From the NCBI GenBank assembly GCA_963932145.1, contig OZ010582.1:19763826-19827825 (forward strand): a stretch of DNA of 64,000 nucleotides. The letters are read 5' to 3'. The stretch is from Acanthosepion lycidas. Lineage: Eukaryota > Mollusca > Cephalopoda > Sepiida > Sepiidae. The notes beneath the pieces are model-generated. The model saw nothing but the letters and a program-made list of their open reading frames with translations, was not told the DNA's origin and searched no databases. The first letter of the stretch is position 1; each line of letters starts with the position of its first letter. Below are positions 38,930-49,942 of the stretch, one piece after another. The position numbers were made by a program, and so were the translations under genes.

Positions 38930-41825
38930 GGAGAGAGAGAAATCTCAATTAAATAGTCATGATTTCTTTTTTCTTTGGGTAAAACTTTCCCTGCTATTCT
39001 TGATTGTCTTCGAAACTGTCATCTCACACAGAAGTGAAAGCTTATTGGAATGGTGTTTGATCTGGTTATTTCCTTCATTCAGCAATAGTTGTGTAAAATA
39101 TACAGTTAATATACTTGTAAATATTTTAGATCAGTGTATTTAATAAGCAATGAGGTAAGTGGAAAAGAATGTGAATAGAAATTATATATTTCTGCTTCTG
39201 TTATCCTTAAAGTTTTAAACAAGCCTTAATTCATTATTTTTAGAAAGTTTCGGGGAAAGACCCAAATTTATGGCAATATTTTCAGCACTTCTAACTCAAT
39301 TTTTTACATTGAGGGCCAAACTGAACAGACTTATTTTTTGCTAATTGGTTATTGTAGCTTTATTCCTCTTTATGTGCAAAAACAAATTTTAGAAAGATCA
39401 GGGTCAGAAAGTTAATCCTAGAGAGAGAAAGGGAGAAAGCAAGAGAGAGAGAGATAGAAATGCTGTTCCACTGATGACACCCCCTCTTGTCTGCCTAAAT
39501 CTCTACCAAAGGTGAGTTGTAATTTTACATTTTTTTTTTTTTTTTTTTTTTGTGTCAATAATTTGTACTTGTGCCCTAGCTACCTTATAAGTTGTCTGTT
39601 GATTATGATGCAAATCTTGTCCTTTCCACATAATCTGCCACTGGAAAATAACTGGAAGCATTGCTGCTGTTCTAATTTGTAAATTTTGCACCTGAAGCTT
39701 ATATTATTGAATAAGAGATGTATAATAAATTTAAAAAAATTAATTGTAGCTATATTTTTTGATCATTTCTTAAATATTGTTTATTCAGTATCTTTTAGCT
39801 AATTTCAGTTTTTGAAATGTGTGACCTTTTCCCAGTTTCTATAAAGATAAGTGATAACCTGATTTTCTATTTTCTTTCTTTTTTCAGTGGCCTTAGCTGG
39901 ATGAAAAGAAAAAAAGTTTTGCAACTGACCTCCTGGAAAGATCTTCCATGAGGAATTTGTTTTTTTTTTTTTTGTTTTTTTTTTTGTTTTTTTTTTTTTA
40001 AACAATTAAACCAGTCAAAAAAAAGAATTGTTCCCCTTTACTTTTCCAACAATTTTTTTTCTTCTATGTGTTTTTTTTTTTTTTTTTTTTTTCATTTTTA
40101 AAAAAAAAAAAAAATATATGACAACATTCTGTTATTTTCAGTTGGGTTTTGTCAAATAAATGCAAATACTTATATCGATATCTATGTATTCATTCTGTTT
40201 TGTGAAATTTTTTCTTTGGATAATATTTTATTTTAATGTATACACTTAAACATGTTATTTTCAAGAATATGATGTTCTTTTAGATTGATGTATTTTTGTG
40301 TTGGATTTAGTTAGCCTTTTTTAATTGAAGCAAAGAATTATTAGTTGAATACAAGTCTTTCCTTTTTATAAAGATTTTAATGAAATTTGTAGTAGTCAGT
40401 TTCAAGGGTGGGGAAATAACAAGTTCAGATATACTTTAGTAAGTTTCACTGAAAAATATACAATTTTACTTAAATTTTATTATAATTTTAACAATGACAT
40501 TAATAATTTGAATGATTTTGTACTTTTGCAAACATGTCTCTAAATATGTGTATATGAATAAAATAAAAAATATAATTTAAGTTGTATTGTGTAGGTAGGT
40601 CATTAGATGACATTTAAAAAAAAAAAAAGGCTAAATCATTCTAAATAATTGTATTTTAGTATGAAAAGTTCAAATATCAATGTAGAAATTGTATTCCTGA
40701 AATCATTCAAAGAAATATAAATTTAATAAATGTGCTTTCCTAGAAAATATTTAATAAGTCAAAATTTGAAGCCTATTAAGTGTGCTTTACAGTAAATCCA
40801 AGTGAATCATTTGAAATGTTTTAGGATGTTTACTGCAAAGAATTTCTAAATTGAAGACTTAAATTGAAAAGAAAAGAAAAAATTTATAAAAATTGGTTTC
40901 AGTATTTTTAAGGTGACTTGATTGAACAGATAAAATGCAGAAGGGAGAATAAATGGGAAAAATCAAAATTAAAGATTTCACAGTTTAAAATATACATAAA
41001 AGCAAAATCATTAGCAAAGAAATACATAAATACAACCTTGTACAAAATACAAGACAAAACAGAAGTTCTAGGTGGTATAATCTATAAGCAAAGAATTTGA
41101 ATTTCAGGGCTGAAGAGTTATCATTATTTACATCATGTTTGTTATTATTACAATGTTCTGGCCATTGTGCATGCTGGCCTTCATCAGCTACTTGTTGATC
41201 TGAGTAACCTTCAGGAAATTTCAAACTGAATCTTTTATTTAATCTATGGGAGTAGATCATTCTCATTCTATGTCTAGGAGTATCTCATCTTGTTCTTATT
41301 TAAAATAATAATTTGATTTTAAGTTTAGGCTGAATATTTAACCCTTATATTTTGAAGTTGGAACATGAATTCACTTTCCCCTCCACTCAGTTTTATTCAC
41401 CAGATACATTGAAAAAATGCTTTGTTGCTGGCATGCTATGATGATTGACAGTGAAAATTTAGAGAAACCACTTTCTTATAATTAAATTATTAAGATACTG
41501 CACAAACAAAGCTGTGAGAACTTATCAACATTGACAGGGTCCAGTCACATTACGACAAATAGCTATAAATTAAAAGTTAAAACATTGATAATTCTCTTCC
41601 AGGCATTTCCTTCATATTAATCTACTTTTAATCAACTGAAAAAGCTTTATTAATATCTGTGTAGTTAATTTTGTCTAACATTTTACAAAAGTGATGTGTA
41701 TCTACTATACAAGCAAAAATGAGTAGCCATGGTCAAATGCAAAATAAATAATTGAACTATCCAACAAAACAAAATTGATGGTTTTTCAATAAAGCAATAT
41801 CAAGAAAAAGAAAAGATCATGAAAA

Positions 41826-41867
<42 letters not shown>

Positions 41868-44800
41868 CAAGCAAACAATATGCAAGGCATAGCAATAGTA
41901 ATATGGCACAAAGTTCACAAGCTAACAATTGGATTTGACACACAAAAGCAAATTAGGACTACGAACTGACTTCAAGACAGACTGAGGTTATTTACCTCAC
42001 TTCCCCACAATGCAGGATGTGGTACAAGGTCGTTTTTTATGTGAGGTGAATCTGGGCCCATAGCTTTGGGCAAATATTCCCCATAGACCCCACATACATG
42101 GGGTCAGGCTTGTCTACCTCCCCATATGTATCTCTGCCCTTTGGCATAGCCTTGTCTGGGTTCCTCTATGCCTGAAGACAGTTTGACAACAGCCCAAACC
42201 ACCTGAACTGGCAGACCAGGACTGGGTCAGATGAAACCAAGAACCAACCTATTTTATTGTCTAGGAAAATATCCCAGCATGCATTTGTATGCTTCTGCCT
42301 ATAAAATGGGGAGGGGCAAGTGTTTTGCTGTAATTCCTATTGGTTTGAAACCAGCAATTCTCTTTGCATCTATAATTTTATTATTGTTTCCATAAAAATG
42401 AATATATTGTTTGTTGATGAATTAGCAACAGCTAGCAATTGTTTGTTTGTTTCCTTATTGCATGAATATGAAAGAGTTAAGACATTAAGTATTTTTAATT
42501 GACATTCTATGAAATTTAGTTGTCCTATTTTCTTTGCTGTTGAACTTTTGACAACTTTAATTGCTTTCTCTTAAATTTCCCTTTAGAGCATTCTTTTCAC
42601 ACTTATTTGTTCAATCAAAATGAAAGATAATGAAACAATAAAACTTGATTAAAATCTTAAGTTATATTTTAATTCATATTTTTAAATCACTTCAGAGATT
42701 TAGATTACCAAATTTTTTTATAAGATTTAAAAATTTACTAAATTCTTTTTTAAGAACTATTAGGTTGGTGCAAAAATGTTGTTTTCTCACATGTGAGAAA
42801 ACGACATTATTTTTGCACCAACCTAATAAAAAATTCTTTTTAATATTTTCTAAACCATTTGTAAAAACCAAATGTACATTTTTTTTAAATAATATAATAA
42901 ATATTATAAATATATTTTAATATAATGATTATTTGTAAAATTGTGCTTTCAAATCTTAACAACTGGACCCTGAGTGAATGAAATTTGTAGGTATGAAGAT
43001 GAATGTTGTAAAGCTTCTCAACAGTTTTTGTGATATTTTAAAGAATGGCAAAATCTCCTTTGTTATTTCACTGCTTTTTATCATCAGGGATTGTACATTT
43101 CATGTTAATGATATTGATTTGTACTGTTTGCTGTAATTTATTGAACTGATATAGAAAATTGATTTATTGAAGTTTAATCTTTTTTATTGGCTCAGTTTTA
43201 ATCTCATCCTAAAATTACAAGTTTATCAAATGGTTTACATACATTAAAACTCAATTTTAAATGCATCAGATACAGAATCTTAGCAATTTCATAGAATTTT
43301 CTGGAAAGAGTTTTATTAGTTTATTTCATGTTACATGGATAAGATCTTGATAAAAATTAGAAAATATTAAATTTTAAAAATGACTTTTTATTTTTTTTTT
43401 TTTTTTTTTTTTTTGTAAACCAAATTAAAAAATTAAAGACCATAACTGTACTATGGGAAATATTTTTTCTTTCTAAAGAATGTTAGTGATAATAAATGAA
43501 TTTTTTTTCTTTTATATTTAAAATGATTTTAGGCAATTTCATTTTTTTAAAAAATCAACACTTTTATTGTAAAGTATATCTTTTACATTTGTTTTTTGTT
43601 TTTTTTTTGTTTTTTTTACTTCAAGGTTTAATCTCTTAATAACCAAATAAAATTATCATTTTAAGTTTAAGACATATACATTCAAGTTTATTGAAAGAAA
43701 TGGTTAAAACACTATTTGAAATGCAATTGTTTTAAAAGAACATCTAATAGTTTTAATCTTTTTCACATTTAGATACCAATATTTTAATATTACTAGTTTT
43801 TAAATGTTACAAAATTAGTACTTTGGAAAATTGTTAATGCTATGTTTCAGTATTTTTAGTCTTGGTATAAAGAATCTAATGATAACTTTGTATATAGTAA
43901 ACGTGAAAGTATGAATAAATTCCTTTTGATATTCTTAAAAGAATTTTCCTATAAGGAGAAATTACAAGTTTTCTAGTGTGTATGTGTTAAACTTTAAATT
44001 TTTTTTAGGAAAGTAAAATATAGCACCATGCTAGAAAACCTTTTAATGTTATTAAAATATAAAAGTCCTGTTTATTTATTTCTAATATTATTTCTGAACA
44101 GTGAACTTCTGCCTACATTTAAAGGCTAAATACATTTTAGTCTAGGTTTATTTTAATTGCCAACAAGATTTCATGAAATAGATGTCTACAAGAGAAATTA
44201 ATGGATAAAAAATAGATTTTTTCCATTTTTAAAGGCTCAATGTTTTGGTGAGAAGATTTTCCTTAAATTTGAAAGTATTTTCTAGTAAATTAAAATGAAT
44301 GTTTTTACATGAGTGATAATGAGATAATAGGAAAATGTTTAATAATAAATAAAAGAAAAAATAGACTATCCTAGAAGGTAACTTAGTGTTGGTCACTCTT
44401 GTGATATAGTATCCCTACATAACTAATATCTTTCAGTTTAGCTTGTTTAACCTTGTATATATAGGGTTTGGTTCATTTCAATCTGAATAACTTTATCTTG
44501 AAAGCTTTTTGCTCTCAATCTAATTTATGTATTGAAATTCATTTGAAACTTAAACAATTTCACTTTTTCAATACTTTTGAGAAAATTATTTTCTACCTGA
44601 GAATATTTACATACACACACACACGATAATCTTTAGAAAAGATATTAAATTCATATTTTCTTAGTTTCCTACTGTTTCAAAGTTTGCTTTTCCATTGCCT
44701 TTTGTTAGGTTTAAATTATTTCTCTTTGAAATAACATGATAAATTTCACATAACTAATGACAAAACCCAAAACTTCTGTACTTCAATCTTGCATTCTAAT

Positions 44801-45205
44801 TTCATCTTGTATTAATTAAATCTAGTGAATGTTAAAAAGCTCTCAAAGATTTCACTACTAGAAAATGATCTTTTAGTTTGTTTTTTGTTTTTTTTGTTTT
44901 TTTTTTTGTATTATTATCAAAAAAAAATAACTTTGTTGGCAATTTATATTCATTTGAAAATATTTTTAAAAAAAACTAAAAGCAAAATGTTAATCATTAA
45001 AAAAAAGTTTGAAAGCTGTATTAAAACTTCTTTATTTATCTAAAGAAAATTGATAAAGTAATTTTTTTATTATTGATAAAGTTATTTTTAAAACTTAGAA
45101 TTTTTCTTTGTATTCTAAAGTGTATTTTTATGTATATTCAAACTGAAATTATCTTGCTGCTAAAAATGCAGTGGGATAAGCGTGTTGAATATTTTATTTC
45201 TGTGA

Positions 45206-45236
<31 letters not shown>

Positions 45237-48200
45237 TTGTTTCTTAATGTATATATATATAACTATTGTTTATTTAACCTCTGTACACTTTAGCTTTTTT
45301 TTTTTTTGTTTCCAAATATAAAAAAAACATTCCCAACAAAAAAAAAAAATTTTTTTTTTTTTTTTTTTTTTTTCCCCCCTCTCATTTTTTTAAAATGTCT
45401 TGCTGAAAGTAGAAATTCATCTGTTTGTACTTTCTTTTCTTTTTTCTCTTTGGACCCTCTGCTCAACCATGTAGAACATGCAAGCGTTATTTTTATACCA
45501 ATAATACCACCGGCCATTCACAGTGGGAGTATCCTGATCAGCCATCTAAGGAAGAAGAGAATGAGCTCCCAGACAATCTTGAGTCAGTGACTGGCTCATT
45601 GCCCCTGCCTTTACTGCCACCTCATCCCCCACCATCTTCATCACCTTCGTCATTAGAGAAAACTCAAGAAGCTTCAGTAGAAGCAGACAAAGAGCATCAG
45701 AAAGTTGCCAAAGAGTATGAGCGGCGAGACAAGTCTTCAGAGAAGGAAAAATATTCATCATCCAAGTCGGAAGGACGGAAAGAAAAGAGGAGTAGGAAGG
45801 TAAAATGTAATTATTTGTACAAGACACAAGCAAAATGACTTTATGAAAAAATGTTAATTTATTACAAACCAGTTTAAGTGTGAATAATAACTGCGATAAA
45901 TTTAAAATAGTGAAATGAAAGTAACATTCATAGGGGTGTTGAAAAGGTTGGAACTTTCCAGGGGGTGGGGGTGGAGACAATAATAAAATGAAAATCATCT
46001 GATGTTTGATCCGATTTTGAGAATTAAGTAAAAGTTATTCTGCACACCTTTTGTATTTGCAACTAGCTGATATTTGGTTAACAAATTTAATTCTTCAGGA
46101 CAATGTGCTTATGCTAATTTTCATTCACTTTAACTTCCTGCTAACAATTTTACTTTAACTGTTGAATCTAAATATTTGATATCCAAATCTGATTACAAGC
46201 AACCCCCCCCCTTTCTATTATAATTTTGGTTCCCTGCAGAAGACCATTTGGATGTTTTTTTTTTTTTTTGTCTCTTATAAAATCTGTCTCTAGAAGTATG
46301 AAATTTTTGAATAAATATCTAGTATGGCTATTTTACTTCATGGAGATTTTTTTCAAGTTTGTAATTTTTCTTTCTGTTAACAAAATCAAATTTCTGTTGA
46401 AGAATTGCTTATTTTTTATTCAGTATCAAAAGTTAAAAAGACTTGGGCATAATTTGGGTTCGGAAAGCTCTACATCTCTTCCTTACATGAAAATAATTTT
46501 GATCACTAAACTCTGGCTTCTGATCAAGAGCAATTTTAAATTCAAATTCTTTTTGTCTCGGTTTGACATTTGAAAAAAGGAAATTAATTTTACTTGTAAA
46601 CATAACTATTGACAGAAAATGTATTATCATTTGTGATCTTTTCATCTTTCAGGAAAGCAAATCATCAAAAAGTTCAAGAAGCAAGGATTCCTCAAAAAGT
46701 AAATCTCGTTCAGGTATGTAATTCTTAAGTTAATTAAGGTCATTTGGTAATCACCCAATGACTTTTCAAATTTTGTTAGAATAGGCAAGTGTCAGGCTGA
46801 ATAGATTTTAAATATGAGCAAACTACTCCAAAATTGAGTAAATGCTTTGATAGAAGAGTAATTACTGAATAATTGTATTTTTGTTTTATATAAAATCAAG
46901 ATTTTTAGTTCTTTATAGGAGCAACTGTTAATATGCCAAAATGCAACTCTAAATAAAGCAAGATATTGATCTATACAATCAGGTAATTGGAGCTGGAATC
47001 TGAACAGGATTCATTTTTATAATGAGCAAAATCAAATCCTTCAATAAAATAAAATATACCCTCATTTTGTTTAATTCTAATTCCTAAAGAAAAAAAAATT
47101 GAGCACTTGGTTTTTGTTAAGTTAGTTGATGTCTCTCTTATATAATTCTTTTATTATTTTTTTTTTTTTTATACATTCTTCATTGCATTTTTGATGCTGT
47201 TAATAAAATGGTGTTGATTTGTTAGAATTTAAATATATTGGGTTGAAACAAAAAGTTTGTATCATTTTTCATTGTGTGGTGTTTGATTTTATTTCACACA
47301 TGACTGAAATTTGAAACATCTGTACAGATTTTGAAAATCTGAATGTCAGGCCTGCAATTGTTGACAATGATTAAATTGAAATACTGATTAAAAATAACCC
47401 AGGTCACATGACGTGAGGCATTGTATAGATACTCCACATATCTCATATGATCATTGTAAGGCATTTGAAGATGCTTGAATATGTTGATTGCTACAATGTT
47501 TGGGTATCTTAGAATTTAGCATAAAAATTTAAGACTTCATTTCCATTTGTGATTCTCTGCTCAAACATAAGAAAAAAAAAAGATACTTTTTTTTATGAAT
47601 GTTCACATGTGATGAAAAATAAACTGTTTACAACAATGTTGAGTGAAAAAGCTCCTGAGAAAAATGAAAGGAACCACCATTCTAAAAGCTGATTTGCATC
47701 TGAAGGTGATACTGATTAGATTGGCTAGGCACAGTGCATTACAAGTTCCTTCTGCAAAATCAAATGTTGAATTTAGACAAGTAGTGTTCCCAATTGATGA
47801 AAAGTATCCCAAATTAGACAATCAGAAGAGTGTCATCTTCCATTAGGTCAACACCAGACTTTACATCTCTTTGCAAACCTGAGAGAAATTGGTCAAGATG
47901 TCCTACTACATCGGCCATATTCATCTGGCCTTGTATCTTTGGATTGCCACTTATTTTATTCCCTACAAAATTCTCTTAATGGAATAACTTCAGTTCTCTA
48001 TAAGACTGTAAAAACCACTGAGACCAGAGTTTGTCACCTAGAAAGTTCTCAAATTCTGGGAAGATGGAACCATGTAGCTGCCTCAAAAGGTGGTAAAAGA
48101 TAGATTTATTCATGTGCAATTTTGTTCCACTATGTACAATTATTTAAATATTGTCTTTGAAATTTTCTTAAATGTGGTACAGAACTTTTGTTCCAACCCA

Positions 48201-49906
48201 ATATAAAAATGAAACTATTCTGACTTATTATTGGAAAATTTGATATACTTTGCTTGGAATTCATTTCAACTGAATAACTAAATTCAATCAATTATGCAAA
48301 AATAATACTGCAAACCACGCTTCTATTTATAATTGCATGTAAATTTCTAAAAAGAAAATGTCATTTAATTTGAGACTATAATTATAGACATTTTTCTCCC
48401 AGAAAGTTCAAGTTGTTCAAAGTTAAAGGATTATGGCTGTGAAATGAGCGTCTACCCTGGAGAACCACCCCCACCAGGTACAGAACCTAACCTGCAATCA
48501 TCTGCTCCGACTGTGTCCAGTGCTTCTATTGGAGAAACCAACAGCCCACAGTTGGACAATAAGAATCCTTTAAAACTAACTCAAACTGTTGAGGATGATC
48601 TGGAAGATGTAATGAAGCTGGCGGCATCGCTAAATAAGCCTGTTACTGCACGCACTTCAGCTTCTGGTGCGACAGATGATATAGATGATATGGAAATTGA
48701 TCCTGAAGATGAAGTTGCAACCGCTGCTGCTCCCCTCTTACCATCAGCTGATTTTAAAATCAACTCTGCAAATACAGGAAGCAATGGAACAACTGTGTCA
48801 GTGCAGGATACTGTTGGCAACCATAATACCAGTAGCTCTGCTGTGATATCTAAACCACCTCACATCACACGCCCAGCACCGGGTGCAGAGTCTTTACCTG
48901 TGTCAGCAGTCTCAGAAAGTACCCTGACCTACAGTGGACACATGGAGACTACTGGAAGTGATGCTCCAAGCATGTCACATCTGACAATCTCCAGTCTATC
49001 TGAATTACCCAATGATTCATCCAACAGTCCAAAACTGACAGATAATAATGAAGCCATAGAAACAATAAAAAATCCTAAAGAGAAAAAGAAGAAAAAAGAT
49101 AAGGTAAATTTATACTTTTCACCATTTTGGTTATTTGCTATTTATTATATTTGACAAACTTTAAATCTCAGACTTTGCTTTTGAATTTTTCTCCTTTTTT
49201 TGTTTTTTAATTGGCATTTTGTATGATTGACTAATTCTTTTTAATGCTTTGATGATTTTAATCACAGAAAAACGATTTAAACTTGTGAGGCACAAGTTTA
49301 AATCGTTTTTCTGTGATTCTTTTATTTTTAATGGATCCCATTGTGTGTTAGTGGTGCTTTTAAATTAATCGGATAGGTAAATTTATATTTTGAGTTTGGC
49401 TTCTCTTGGATAAGTCCTCAGCATCTTCAACTTTTTATTTTAATTCATAATATTGTTTCTAGACTATGTGTCGCATGAACTTGCTTGTTTCATATATACT
49501 TTATTCCACTAATGTGTAAATATCTACATAGATTGACATAAATTTGATATCCTCATTTTTCATCTCAAATTTTCCATTTAGATGTTTACCATCAAAGGAT
49601 GAACTAAAATTAATTTTATGCCAATTGAATTACTTTGAAAAGATTATTAGAAAATAGATTGTAACTTCTACAGTAAGTTCATAATCATCTGTATGTTTTT
49701 GGTTTCAAAGAAGTTCTACTTTGAGGGGAGTAGTATTAATTGTATAAAAAGAATAACAAACACCTTATTGGAGAGTGCTTTTTTTTTTTTTTTTTTTTTT
49801 TCGTCTATCATAAGCTTTCCAAGTCAACCAGAAGAATGCTTTGGCCAATGAGAAATGTTTCCAAGTAGTGTTTTTTGATTTGTATTTAATATAAATCCTA
49901 ATTTAC

Positions 49907-49942
<36 letters not shown>

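Larger units (their letters stand above)
33199..45474 (+). other. FNBP4 intron 12 (12.3 kb), interrupts the WW2 domain
   Basis: The largest intron in the gene. It contains a (TA)30 run (34136-34199), a - strand tRNA-SINE (34365-34685), an inverted partial copy of the foldback family (41120-41290), TA repeats, a GC-richer unassigned block (about 41950-42250), a 67-bp MADE1-like MITE (42760-42826), and many poly(T) runs. Between about 34.7 and 41.1 kb and between 42.9 and 45.3 kb I see only AT-rich unique-looking sequence and simple repeats. No exon consistent with the FNBP4 frame was found inside. Confidence 0.8.

Noticed and set aside
45546-45998. Open frame on the - strand across exon 13
   Set aside because: Shadow of the real exon and part of intron 13; no start context or domain.
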